Shown: positions 10,323 through 21,475 of the stretch, one piece after another | Position numbering within the stretch: position 1 is the first letter of the stretch | Layout of the letters: every line of letters begins with the position of its first letter | Assembly (NCBI GenBank): GCA_947471745.1 | Contig: CANJKZ010000078.1 | Span: 4,530,501 to 4,594,500, forward strand | DNA from: Closterium sp. Naga37s-1 | Taxonomy: Eukaryota; Streptophyta; Zygnematophyceae; Desmidiales; Closteriaceae | DNA: 64,000 bases | Reading direction: 5' to 3' | Made by a program: the position numbers and the translations under genes | The notes under the pieces: model-generated | What the model was told of the DNA's origin: nothing | Database searches by the model: none | What the model saw: the letters and a program-made list of their open reading frames with translations, nothing else

Positions 10323-11262
10323 TCAAGAGGAGAGCAAGTGAGGCAAGACGGGCACAAGACCCAGCTGAGTGCAGAAGCGCTGATGATCACAAGGCGGAAG
10401 TGCCTTGGTGAAGACATCAGCAGTGTTGGCCTCAGAGGCCACGTACGCAAGCCGCAACTGTCCACGTTGCTGTAGCTCACGAGCAAGGAAGTAGCGGAGA
10501 GCAATGTGCTTTGTTCTGTGCTCCAGTCGCTGCTCTCGACACAAGGCCAGCATGGCCTTGTTGTCTACGTACAGGACTGGAGGAGAACGAGGCGGCTCTC
10601 CAAGGTCGGTCAGCAGGTAGGTGAGCCAGCGAAGCTCCTGTGCAGCCATGGCCCCGGCGTAGATCTCAGCCTCACAACTCGAGCCAAGAACAGAAGACGA
10701 GCGAGTAGCCCGCCACGAAACAGAGCCGGAACCAAGGCTGAAGGTGTAACCCTGTGACGACCGCTGCGTAGCCTGGTCGTCAGCCCAAGAAGCGTCCGCG
10801 TGCCCAGTGAGGACCACTGGACTCCGCCCTCCAAGCACTAGCCCCATGCCCGACGTACTGCACAAGTAGCGCAACACCCTTTTCGCTGCAGCCATGTGCT
10901 CTGGTCTGTGTCTCCCAGGAGCAACATAGCGTGCAAGAATGCTAAGAGGGTATGCAAGGTCAGGTCGTGTGCAGGTCATCAGGTACATGAGGCAGCCAAC
11001 AAGCTCTGGGTACGGGCCACTCGACTCTACGGACTCATCCGAAGGCAGAGCTGAGAGCGAGTGGCGAGTAGACAGAGGAGTGGCCTGAGGCGAGGAGTAC
11101 GTGAAGCCGAAGCGCTGAAGGACCTGCTGCACCATGTGTGACTGAGTCAGGGTAATGGTGCGGCGTGCTCTGTCCCGGGTGATCTGCAAGCCAAGGTAGC
11201 TGCGCAGTTCACCCAGGTCTGTGCACATGTGTCTCTTCTGCAGCTCGGACTTCACGTAGGCG
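10323..11262 (-). pseudogene. RT C-terminus and RNase H of Copia C
   Basis: Open on minus from about 11262 to the stop at 10323. It begins in the connection after the RT active site (KSELQKRHMCTDLGEL) and runs through RNase H (LTGHADASWADD, SSSCEAEIYAGAM, YVDNKAMLAL, LEHRTKHIALRYF). The YVDD box is missing because the deletion removed it. Not a complete enzyme. Confidence 0.88.
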
Positions 11263-11274
11263 AGTCCAGCAGTG

Positions 11275-12530
11275 TCAGCTGTGGAGCTGGAGACGAGCTG
11301 CGCGGATCCAGTCGATCAGCACCTCAGTGACATCACCCTTGCTGCGCAAGGGGAAGACTGTGGTGTAACGCGAGTAGTCGTCAACAACGAGCAGGAAGTA
11401 GCGCTCGTGACCCTGTCCACGGACGCGGGCTGGGCCCCACACGTCCATGTGAAGTGTCTGCAACGGGGCCTCTGTCGAAGGAAACTGGGAGGAGTGAGGG
11501 GCAGCACGCTGGCGCCCCTCGACACAGGGGACACAGGCAGGGCCAGGGCCCTGAGGAAGGGGAGGGAGGGACCGGGGGAGACCGGACACAAGAAGACGGG
11601 AGGCCATACCTCTGAGCCGAAGCAGAGAGGGGTGGCCAAGGCGGTGGTGCCAGAGGAGAGTCTCGTGAGACAGGAGACGACACGAACAGGGGGCAGACTC
11701 AGGACCAGACCTGGACGCCGCAGCAAACACCTGACCCGACGTAACTACCCTACCAGACTCAGCAACTGGAGGAGACGCAGTGGTCAGAGTGTACAGGCTC
11801 GACCCCGGCTGACGGGTGAACGTAGCCAGGTGTCGGCCTGTGCCAGCCTCTGTACAGTGGGCCACTCGCTGACGTGCAGGAGTGAACTGGTGGACACCCG
11901 CATCCTGTAGGTCAGCACCACTCACCAGGTTCGTCGAGAACGAGGGGAGGTAGAGACCAGACAGGGTGCCAGAGGGAGCCGCCGGACACGGGAGGACTGT
12001 GGAGAAACGAGACAGGACCGGACCCCCAGAGGGGTCAGCCAGAGACACCGCAACCGGCCGACTAAGCGGCGTGAGTGTGGTGCGGTCCCGAAAGAAGGAG
12101 CGAGACGCCCCAGAGTCAAGAGTGAAGGTGAGGGAGGCCGAAGCCGACGCGGTACCTGAGAGAGCAGACTCACCAGTACCTGAGGACGCAGACACACCAG
12201 CACCTAGAGCAGCAGCGTCGTAAGCACCTAGGGCAGTAGCCTCACCAGTACCTAGAGCAGCAGTCTCAATGCCCGGATCGGGCTGGAAACACCGGTAACA
12301 GTCACCCTCATCACTAATAGACACAGCATACATGGCAGAGAGAATAGCATCAAAGTCCAGATCAAAGATGGCAACCCCCGCCCTAGACAGCTCGTCCCAG
12401 CGAGGGATCTCGGAGACCTCCGGGAACTGGTGACGCCATGCGTCCGTCAGGCGGCCAAAGCAGCGCGGAGTGGGGTGCGCACCCCCACACTGCTCACCCG
12501 CACGGTCGCCGGTGCGCAGGACGTAGGTAC
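11275..12530 (-). pseudogene. Protease and integrase N-terminal half of Copia C
   Basis: Protease motif TLDSGASRSFF near 12110; integrase pieces WHHRLGHPSLLRL, CVEGRQRAAPHSS, LHMDVWG and VVDDYSRYTTVFPL follow. The frame runs to a stop at about 11275 and joins RT sequence after a deletion near 11265. The reading changes frame relative to gag near 12540. Confidence 0.88.
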
Positions 12531-13672
12531 ACGGACCAAAACCCCCACTCACGGAGCTGCTGAGGGGACAGGGTCGCACGACCACGCTGCTGCTGCTGGC
12601 GCGAGCCACCACCGGAGCCACTCCTCTGCAAAGACCCGCGACCAGCTCCACCGCCACCCCCACCGCCTCCACCGCCTCCGCTGCCTCCACTGCCGCCGCC
12701 GCCTCCACCGCCTCCTCCACCGCCGCCTCCTCCGCCACCTCCGCTACCACCGCCACCGCCGCCGCGGCCTCCGCCTCCACTGCCGCCACCGAACCCCCCA
12801 CCCCCACCTCCACCTCCACCGCTACCCCCACTCCCCCCAATGCCTCCACCTCCACCTCCACCGCCCGCTCCTCCAGCTCCCTTGCCCCCCTTGCCCTTGC
12901 CAGGGCGGCGTCTCCCGCTAGGGGCAGACGCCGCACCGACCGACTCAAGACCAAGGAGGTCGGCCGAAGCAGCAGAGGCAACAGAGGGCAGCAGGGGGGA
13001 GGGAGAACACCCCTCAAAGATGGGGGTGCGCGGGTCACCTCGAGAGGCTCCTACAGCGACTATGCTCTTTTCTATCGCGAGGAGGGCCTTCTCGAGGAGG
13101 TCTACAGTGAGTGTGGTGGGACAGACTGAGAGAAAGTGGTCCCTGACTACTCGAAGGGAGTCAGGGAGGCGAGTGACTAGGAAGTACAGAGTGATGTACA
13201 TGGGGGGGGGGTTCGCGGTGCAGAAGTCAGCAGGAAGTGCAGCGCGGTAGCGAGTGTCACTAGTGCGGAGGTGCGTAATGAGGTCAGCAACGGTGGGAAA
13301 AGAAGCAAGGTCAGGGAAGAGGTACGGCAGCATGAGACGGCTCAGTGCAGCAGTGGAAGGGGAGGAGTAGCGCGCGACTACAGCGGCGTACAAGGTCTGA
13401 GCACTCTTGTACTGACTAAAGTGCGCACGCTCGGAGGTAGGGAGGTGGCGACGCACAGCAAGACGTGCAGCAGCATCGCGCGTGGCCCACTGGGAGCGAA
13501 CAGTGGCGTCAGCATCAGCAGCAGGGGCAGGGGAAGCGCCAGAGGTGAGGTCAAAGAGAGAGAGGCCGTCCGCCCTATCGCACTGTAAGAACAGCTGTAG
13601 GTCATCTACCCAGACCTCAAAGTCAATGGCCCGACCCTCAGCGTCAAAAGTGAGGACACTAGGGGTAGCCAT
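12494..13672 (-). CDS. gag of Copia C
   Basis: ATG 13672 (MATPSVLTFDAEGRAIDFEV). The capsid region is open across the ten-C run near 13201, which is shifted in copies A and D. A glycine-serine tract (about 12620-12900) follows. The C-terminal Cys-rich part continues in another frame from about 12540, so the last residues of this frame to 12494 are probably aberrant. Confidence 0.8.
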   Translation of the reverse strand: MATPSVLTFDAEGRAIDFEVWVDDLQLFLQCDRADGLSLFDLTSGASPAPAADADATVRSQWATRDAAARLAVRRHLPTSERAHFSQYKSAQTLYAAVVARYSSPSTAALSRLMLPYLFPDLASFPTVADLITHLRTSDTRYRAALPADFCTANPPPMYITLYFLVTRLPDSLRVVRDHFLSVCPTTLTVDLLEKALLAIEKSIVAVGASRGDPRTPIFEGCSPSPLLPSVASAASADLLGLESVGAASAPSGRRRPGKGKGGKGAGGAGGGGGGGGIGGSGGSGGGGGGGGGFGGGSGGGGRGGGGGGSGGGGGGGGGGGGGGGGGSGGSGGGGGGGGGGGAGRGSLQRSGSGGGSRQQQQRGRATLSPQQLREWGFWSVYLRPAHRRPCG

Positions 13673-13739
13673 GACAGCAGTAGACCAGCAGTGCAAGGAG
13701 TAGGGGAAGAGCACGCAGTGACAGCGGGTCTGTGCTCAC

Positions 13740-14770
13740 CGGACAGGGCTGCTCGGGCGGCTCGGCTGCAGGGCGGCTCGGCCGCTGGGCGGCTCGGCGG
13801 CTGGGCGGCTCGGCGGCTGGGCGGCTCGGCAGCTGGGCGGCTCGGCGGCTGGGCGGTCGGCTGCACGGCGGCTCGGCTGGTGGGCGGCCGGGCGGCTCGG
13901 CTGCAGCGCGGCTCGGCGGCGGGGCGGCTCGGCTGCTCTGCTGCTGGGCGGCTCGGCTGCGCTGCTGTTGGGCGGCTCGGCTGGGCCGCTGACGTAGGGC
14001 GGCGGGGCCGCTGTAGAGGAGTGGCGGGGCCGCTGCAGAAGGACGGCGGGGCCGCTGGGTAGTGAGGCGGCGGGGCCGCGAAGACGGGCGGCGGGGCCGC
14101 TGCAGAGAAGCGGCGGGGCCGCAGTGAAGGGCGGCGGGGCCGCAACGAGAGAGGCGGCGGGGCCGCAGCGAGAGAAGCGGCGGGGCCGCGAAGTCGGGCG
14201 GCGGGGCCGCTGAGTAGGGCGGCGGGGCCGCAGTGGGAGGCGGCGGGGCCGCAGCGAGAGAGGCGGCGGGGCCGCGAAGACGGGCGGCGGGGCCGCTGAG
14301 ACGGGTGGCGGGGCCGCAGTGAGTGGCGGCGGGGCCGCAGCGAGAGATGGCGGCGGGGCCGCGAAGACGGGCGGCGGGGCCGCAACGAGAGAGGCGGCGG
14401 GGCCGCAGAAAAGGGCGGCGACGGGCCGTAGGCGGCGCGAAGCCGCAGGTAAGGGCGGCGACGGGCCGGGGCGGCTCGAAGCCGCAGGTAGAGGCGGCGC
14501 GAAGCCGCGGGAAGGGCGGCGACGGGCCTGGGCGGCGCGAAGCCGCAGGTAGGGGCGGCGCGAAGCCGCCGGTGAGGGCGGCGCAAAGCCGCGGGTAAGG
14601 GCGGCGACGGGCCGGGAAAAGGGCGGCGCGCCGCAGCCGCTAGGGCGGCTCGACGCGACCGTAAGGGCGGCGCGACGGGCCGCTAGGTGCGACTCGACGG
14701 GCCGCTAAAAAAAAAAGGCAGGCGCGACTCGAGGCGCGCTTCGGTGGGCCCAAGGAACAGTCCCTAGGAG
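13740..14770 (-). repeat. GC-rich minisatellite leader of Copia C
   Basis: About 1 kb built from variants of 'ggcggcggggccgc', changing to 'ggcggctcggc' towards gag and 'ggcgcgaagccgc' near the primer site. It lies between primer site and gag. Long arginine- or proline-rich open frames here reflect composition only. Confidence 0.8.
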
Positions 14771-14789
14771 GGGACCTGCTCTGATTCCA

Positions 14790-14922
14790 TGTGAAAATGA
14801 GAACGAGAATGGGTGAACTATGAAAATGAAGTGAGTACAAATATGAAACCCTAATTGGTTGTACCCCCTATGGGATACCCCACTATAGCCTACACAACAG
14901 CATAAGCTATAATGTTCTGACA
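14790..14922 (-). repeat. 5' LTR of Copia C
   Basis: 133 bp, starting TGTCAGAACA on minus. Next to it on minus is TGGAATCAGAGC (14789-14778), one change from the initiator-Met primer site. Followed on plus by the duplication ATCCT. Confidence 0.92.
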
Positions 14923-14927
14923 ATCCT

Positions 14928-17913
14928 ACGCGCGCGGAAATCAGCAGCAACCCACCTTTGCCCCGTACGAGCCTCAACGCGGATCCATCAGTTTTGCGCC
15001 GCAACCGCAGTCTTTACCTGGAAAATAGAAGACACTGGACGCGCTTCAGGTGCAATCGCAATTTGCACACGTTCTAAAACTGCAAATGTCAACGCTCTTC
15101 GACGGAAAGGATTTTTATACCTGGTCATTTGAATTTGAGCTGATGATGGAGGGCGCGCAAATTCTCGGATTCTTCGACGGATCCATGCCATATCAAGCAC
15201 ACGGGACACAATACGACAAGCAGCAATATACATATCAGTCGCTGATGGCGTACACGATACTCCTTTGAAATTTAACGCCAAACGAGCAGCAGAACATTCG
15301 GTCTTATCGAGGATACGGCAACTCCGCCGAGCTGGCGTACGACCACCTGAAGAGCCTGTATCAAGCAACAGACAGTGTTAACCAGACTCGTCTCATGGCA
15401 CAGTTGACAACAGTGGAAATGAAACCCGGCGAAAAGGGAATGGCTTATATTAGCCGTTGTCGCGGACTGCGCGACAGACTCCTTCGATGCGGAGGATCAA
15501 TATCCGAAGAAGCTTTTGTAACAGTCATCATCGCCGGCCTTGGTCCTCATTGGCGCTCCACTCGAGCACTCCTTCGAGCTCACGGTAAGATCTCCGAAGC
15601 AGCACTCTGCGCCGAAATTCACGCTGAACAGCAGGATATGGACCTGCACGAAGAACGACACAAGAAGAAAGCGTCAGCGCCAGAATTCGCCTTTCACACT
15701 CAACGACGCTACAACAACAACAACAACAACAACCGACACAACAACCGACAAGTACAACAGTATGTCCCACCGTTCTGTCATCTTTGCAAGACGTCTGGAC
15801 ATCCGCGCACACACTGCCCGAATCAGCATCAGTCGACAACGCCGCAACGCCAACTTCGGCCTTCAAGCAGTCAAGTAGCTTCCACGCAGGCACACCCCAC
15901 CAGTCAAGTGCAGCTTTCAACATCTTCAACAACACAACCTGCACAAGGAACAAGAAACATCGTAAGCTGCATGACAAGAACGATAGACTCCTGCATCACC
16001 GGATCACCACCCCACTACTCACCGGAAGAACAGCTCGATGAGAGGACTCCTCGCCGCGAATCACTGGAGCCCAATCCGACGTATGCAGCCATCGGCCAGA
16101 GCGAGCCGTCCGAGCAAGACACTTGGTTCTTGGACAGTTGCTGCGGACAGCACATGTGCTCCTCGAGTCGCTTCGTTCAACAAGAACATCAACTTCAGCG
16201 TGAAGTTGTCGTCACCGTGGCCAACAACCAGAACCTGCACACACGACGACAAGGGATAGTACAACTTCAGTCTCGAGAAACTAACGTCATCTTACAAATG
16301 TCTAAAGTTTTGATTGCAGAAGAACTCGGCTACAACCTACTAAGCGTCAGCCAACTGATGGCGAAGGGTATTCATCTTGAAGCAAACATCACCACTCAGA
16401 TTTTCAAGTTATTCCACGGTAAAGGAGGACTTTACATCGGCAGAGCAGTCTTGAAGAACAACGTCTTCGTTCTTGATTTTGTACCGGACCAAGGAACCAC
16501 CGACAGCGACGCCATCGTCAACTTCACTTCTTGGACACATCCACCGGACCTCGATCCTGACTTCAGCCCTGGAGGATTCTGGTACTCACATACCATACAT
16601 GAAGCAGAAAGAACACGCGCATTAGCAACAATCCGGCAAGAAGAAACAACATTGACAGCAGCAGAGACAACATCGGCAACAACAGCAACACTTACAGCAC
16701 CACTCGCGAGCTCTTCGACGACACCAACCTTCATCGACAACACTCCACTGACTCCTGCGCAGCAGTTAGCTCCCACTCCACGTGAAGTTCACAGAAGCGC
16801 CAACTTCACCGCGGGCTTTTACTCCAACTCCGACCTGTACAAACGCTCACCCGGACATCGTGCGAGCGAATCCCAGTGGCACGAAAGACTGGGTCATCCA
16901 AGCAACACCACGTTAAACAATACAATCAAGGCAGCAGTGCTCGACAAAGATTCACTCCTACCCGACGGCAGAGAACTCCAACGAATCCGCGGAACATGCT
17001 TTACCTGTCCCGAAGCTGACTTACCCCATCAACCGTTCGTCTCTCACCACAATCCAAGCGCGCCAACCTATGCACCACTCGAAAACAAGGACAAGGAGCA
17101 TATAATTACGTGATTACTTTCATCGACGCCGCCACCCGTTACGTCTGGCATCTCAATCTCCCAAGTCGCGACATGGCCTTCGAAGCTTTCGTCGCCTGGC
17201 TACCTGTGGCAAAACGAGAATCAGGAGCAAAGCTGAAAAGCTTCCAGTCTGACGGAGGAGGGGAATATCAGTCCCAAAGGTTCAAGCAGTACCTCGCAGA
17301 GCGAAGCATCAAGCGACTCATCTCGCTTCCCTACGCCCATCAACAGCAAGGCATGGCAGAACGGATGAACAAAACTCTCCAAAACACCATGCGCAAACTG
17401 TTGCGTGGCATGCGACTGCCTAGTCACCAGTGGCCTGAAGCGATGGACCACGCTGTCATGCTGCACAACTTGCTTTCGTCGTCATCACTTCCGAACAACG
17501 CATCACCGCACCTGCTGTGGACAGGAAAACTGGGCAACACAAAAATGTTACGAGTTTTCGGGTGCATGGTACAGTACCGCCCGCACACTGCAAGAGCCGG
17601 AAGATTTTCTCAATGCGCACAGTGGGGACTACACCTGGGCATCGAAAAGCATTACAACGCATGGAAACAGTAGCAACACGTGATGTCATCTTCTACGAGC
17701 GACTCACACTTCAAACGTACCTGGACAACCTGGCAGCAAATCGAGACCTCACGGGCGGCTTCCGTGGCAACCGAGCCTTCGCTTCAGCAGCAGACGAAGC
17801 TGACTGGGACGAGCAAAACGTGGACAACGCATCCGAGGAAGCAGGACCACTCCCATACTGCTCCGTGCCCATCCCGATGGATGATGAAAATCCTCGCGAC
17901 AGTGTCAACGCCG
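14928..17913 (+). pseudogene. gag, protease and integrase of Copia B, with breaks
   Basis: Continuation of gag after Copia C. Capsid motif FYTWSFEFEL near 15110, stops near 15026 and 15266, then open from about 15269 to 17113. A zinc knuckle of the form C-x2-C-x4-H-x4-C lies at about 15778-15820 (CHLCKTSGHPRTHC). The protease region has FLDSCCGQHMCSS (16127-16164) in place of the usual DSGA. Integrase: WHERLGHPSNTTLNN, then after a frameshift near 17100, FIDAATRYVW, FQSDGGGEY and HQQQGMAERMNKTL carry the D, D and E residues. A second shift lies near 17670. Cut at 17913 by Copia E. Confidence 0.88.
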
Positions 17914-18031
17914 TGTTAGAATATGGAACGAAATGAATGACTGAACTAGAAAGCAAGGGGGTACAAGTAGGAAACCTAAAAGTGTTGTACCCTATATGAA
18001 CTACCCCACTACAGCCTAAACAGACTATAGC
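17914..18031 (-). repeat. 3' LTR of Copia E, main part
   Basis: 118 bp of the 132-bp LTR, matching 29659-29776. It is interrupted by Copia D after ATAGC; the last 14 bp are at 24288-24301. Confidence 0.92.
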
Positions 18032-18162
18032 TGTCAAACTTATATATGCTATAGTCTGTTTAGGTTGTAGTGGGGTAGTCCTTAGAGGGTACAACACTTT
18101 TGTGTTTGCTACTTGTACCCCACCTGTTTCCTAGTTCATTCATTCCTCTCATGATTCTCACA
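18032..18162 (+). repeat. 5' LTR of Copia D
   Basis: 131 bp, TGTCAAACTT...TTCTCACA; matches 24152-24282 with one T/C difference (aggttgtag versus aggctgtag). Confidence 0.93.
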
Positions 18163-18173
18163 TGGTATAGAGC
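18163..18173 (+). other. Primer binding site of Copia D
   Basis: TGGTATAGAGC, a one-base-shorter variant of the initiator-Met primer site, immediately after the LTR. Confidence 0.75.
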
Positions 18174-18229
18174 TGGTTCGAGTTTTTTTTTTGGGCCCAC
18201 CACTACAAATATTTTTTTTCCTTACCTGC

Positions 18230-19130
18230 CCGAGGCGGGTGTCGCGTTTGTCCTAGCAGCGCCCTCGCGCCTGCCCTTCGAGGCCCTTAGTGGCCCGTCG
18301 CTGCCCCTTCGCGGCCCTTAGCGGCCCCTCTTAAGGCCCTTCGCGGCCCCTCTTAAGGCCCTTCGCGGCCCCTCTTAAGGCCCTTCGCGGCCCCTTTTCA
18401 GGCCCCTCGCGGCCCCTCTTAAGGCCCTTCACGGCCCCCCATTTAGCGACCCGTCGCGGCCCTTCGCGGCCCCTCTAACGGCCCTTCGCGGCCCCGTCAC
18501 GGCCCTTCGCGGCCCCGTCACGGCCCTTCGCGGCCCCGTCACGGCCCCGTCACGGCCCTTCGCGGCCCCTTTAGCGACCCGTCGCGGCCCCTCGCGCCCC
18601 CTCCCGGCCCTTCGCGGCCCCTCTGACGGCCTGTCGCGGCCCCGTCACGGCCCTTCGTGGCCCCTTTCGCGGCCCGTCGCGGCCCCTCACGGCCCTTCTT
18701 GGCCCCTCTGACGGCCCGTCGCGGCCCCTTCTCGCCCCCCCCCCCCCCCCCCCCCCCCCCTGCCTCACGGCTCTTCCGCCCCCAACTGACGCGCCCCAGC
18801 TGGCGCGCCCCCGGCCGGCTCCTGCTGACGATCCCCTGCCGGCCCCTGCTGGCGCGGCCCCTCCTGGCGCGCCTCTGCCGGCCCCTGCTGACGCACTCCT
18901 ACTGGCGCGCCCCTGCCGGCCCCTGCTGACGCGCCTTTGCCGGCCCCTGCTGACGCGCCCCTGCCAGACCCTGCTGACGAACCCCTGCTGGCGCGGCCCC
19001 TGCAGTCACGGCCCGCCCCTGCACCTGTCTCTGGTAAGCCGAGCCGCGCCGCCCAGCCGAGCCGCGCCGCCCAGCCGAGCCGCGCCGCCCGGCCGAGCCG
19101 CGCCGCCTAGCCGAGCCGCGCTGCTGCTGC
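18230..19130 (+). repeat. GC-rich minisatellite leader of Copia D
   Basis: Repeats of 'cccttcgcggcccctcttaagg' and 'ccgtcacggcccttcgcgg' to about 18730, a run of about 26 C (18735-18760), then 'ctgctgacgcgcccctgccgg' units and 'agccgagccgcgccgcc' units. It lies between primer site and gag, as in A, C and E. Confidence 0.8.
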
Positions 19131-19202
19131 TACTACTGCACTGCTGCTACTGCTGCTACTGCAGCTACTGCTGCTCCTCTTGCTACTGCTCCTACTGCTG
19201 CT

Positions 19203-20452
19203 ATGGCTAGTCCTACAGTTCTCACCTTTGACTCTGAGGGACGTGCAATTGACTTTGACGTATGGGTTGATGACCTACACCTCTTTCTTCAGTGTGATTC
19301 TAGGGAAGGGGTATCCCTTTTCGATCACACGTCAGGTGTTTCCACTGCTCCTGCTGCCACTGCTGACAGTACTGTTCGCTCGCAGTGGACCACTCGTGAC
19401 GATGTTGCTCGTCTTGCTGTTCGTAGTCACCTGCCGCCTGCTGAGCGCGCACACTTTGGCCAGTACAAGACTGCTCAGTCTTTGTACGACGCTGTAGTTG
19501 CACGCTACTCCTCCCCTGCCACTGCTGCCCTCAGCCGCCTCATGCTACCGTACCTTTTCCCTGACCTTGCTGCCTTTGCCACTGTCGCTGACCTAGTTGC
19601 TCACCTTCGCACTAGTGACGACCGCTACCGCGCTGCCCTTCCCACTGAGTTCTGTGCCAAGAACCGCCCCCCCCCATGTACATCACCCTTTACTACCTAG
19701 TCACCCACCTCCCTGACTCTCTCTCTTCAGTCAGGGACCACTTTATCTCCCTTTGCCCCACCGAGCTGACTGTCGACCTGTTAGAGGAGCGCCTTGCTGC
19801 AGCTGAGAAGAGTATCTTAGCTGTAGGTGCTTCTCGCGGCGACCGTCGCACCCCCTTCTTTGAGGGGTGTTCCCCTGTCCCCCTTCTCCCCTCTGTTGCT
19901 TCTGCTGCTGCTGTCGACCTCGTTGGCACTGAGGAGGTCGGCGTTGCGTCTGCCTCTAGTGGGAGACGCCGCACCAGCAAGGGCAAGGGGAGCAAGGGTG
20001 GTGGAGGGGGCGGCGGAGGAAGCAGTGGAGGAGGTGGAGGCGGCGGAGGAGGTGGAGGTGGTGGTGGGGGTGGTACCGGGAGTGGGGGCGTCAGTGGCGG
20101 CAGTGGAGGTCGTGGCGGCGATGGCGGAGGAGGTGGATGCAGCGGCAGCGGTGGTGGAGGTGGTGGAGGAGGTGGTGGTGGTCGAGGTGCAGCCGCGCAG
20201 CATGGAGGCTTTGGTGGTAGCCAGCGCCAGCAGCAGCTGCGCACCCGTGAGACCCCGTCGGTTCAGCAGCTTCGTGAGTGGTACGCTGGGCGTGGGAGGT
20301 CTGGGGGTGCAGGTCCCTGCACTTACGTTCTTCGCACCGGCACTCGTAGTGGGGAGGTGTGTGGGCTCCCACACACCACGCAGCGCTGCTTCGGTCGCTT
20401 GACTGACGCTTGGCGTACCCAGTTTCCTGACGCCATTGAGCTTCCTCGTTGA
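19203..20452 (+). pseudogene. gag of Copia D, frameshifted
   Basis: ATG 19203 (MASPTVLTFDSEGRAIDFDV). Capsid frame to about 19670, where a nine-C run puts the downstream part (from MYITLYYLVTHLPDS) in another frame. A glycine-rich tract (about 20000-20200) and a Cys-rich segment (CTYVLRTGTRSGEVC) follow, with a stop at 20450-20452. Confidence 0.85.
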
Positions 20453-20455
20453 CAT

Positions 20456-21475
20456 GATCTGCTTCTGCAGAATGTGCCTATCTTTGATCTAGACTTTGAT
20501 GCTATCCTTGCTGCCATGTATGCTCTTGCTGATAGTGCTGAGGGTGACTGTTACCTGAGTGTCCCGCCCGACCCGGGCATTGCGGCTGCTGCTCTAGGTG
20601 CTAGTGCGTCTGCTGCTCCAGGTACTAGTGCGTCTGCTGCTCCAGGTGCTGGTGCGTTTGCTCTCTCTGGTACTGCACCTACTGAGTCCTTGCACACTTT
20701 CACACTTGACTCTGGTGCTTCGCGCTCTTTCTTTAGAGACAGCACCACGCTCACGCCGCTCAGTCGGCCTGTTGCGGTCTCCCTTGCTGACCCCTCCGAG
20801 GGCCCAGTCCTTGCACACTCCTTCACGGTTCTACCATGTCCTGCGGCCCCGTCGGGCTTGCTGTCGGGACTCCACCTCCCCTCGTTCTCTACGAACTTGG
20901 TGAGTGGAGCTGACCTCTAGGACGCGTGGGTTGACCAGTTCACCCCTGGAGGTCAGCGTGTGACCCACTGCACTTGCTCTCGGATGGGCCGCCACCTGGC
21001 CACATTCACCCGTCGGCCAGGGTCGAGTCTGTACACACTGACTACTGCGCCTCCTCCGGTCCCTGCGACTGGTCAGGTAGCTGCGTCCAGTCAGGTGTTT
21101 GCTGCCGCGTCCAGGTCTAGTCCTGCGTCTGCCCCCTGCTCGTGTCGTCCTCTGGCGCACGAGACCCTCCTTTGGCACCACCGCCTTGGTCACCCCTCCC
21201 TGCCTCGTCTTCGAGGTATGGCCTCCCGTGCTCTTGTCTCTGGACTCCCCAGGTCCCTCCCTCCCCTTCCTCTGTGGCCTGCCCCCACCTGTGTTCCTTG
21301 TGTCGAGGGCCGGCAGCGCGCCGCTCCTCACTCCTCCTCGTTTCCTCCGACTAAGGCCCCTCTGCAGACTCTTCACATGGACGTGTGGGGCCCAGCCCGC
21401 GTCCGTGGACAGGGTCACGAGCGCTAATTCCTGCTGGTCGTTGACGACTACTCGCGTTACACCACAGTCTTCCCC
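20456..21475 (+). pseudogene. Protease and integrase start of Copia D
   Basis: Protease motif TLDSGASRSFF near 20705. Stops interrupt at 20918 and 21425, where copies C and E have sense codons. Integrase zinc-finger region WHHRLGHPSLPRL and CVEGRQRAAPHSS, then LHMDVWG. Confidence 0.86.

Larger units (their letters stand above)
9978..14922 (-). mobile_element. Ty1/Copia retrotransposon C, internally deleted
   Basis: A 4,945-bp element on the minus strand, flanked by ATCCT (9973-9977 and 14923-14927). Its 133-bp LTRs look identical. The order, read on minus, is LTR, primer site, GC-rich leader, gag, protease, half of integrase, then directly the RT end plus RNase H. Most of the integrase core and the RT active-site region have been deleted near 11265. 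Related to A, D and E. Confidence 0.94.

Noticed and set aside
13606-14586. 326-codon Pro/Arg-rich minus-strand frame
   Set aside because: Covers the GC-rich leader of Copia C; composition only, no conserved residues.
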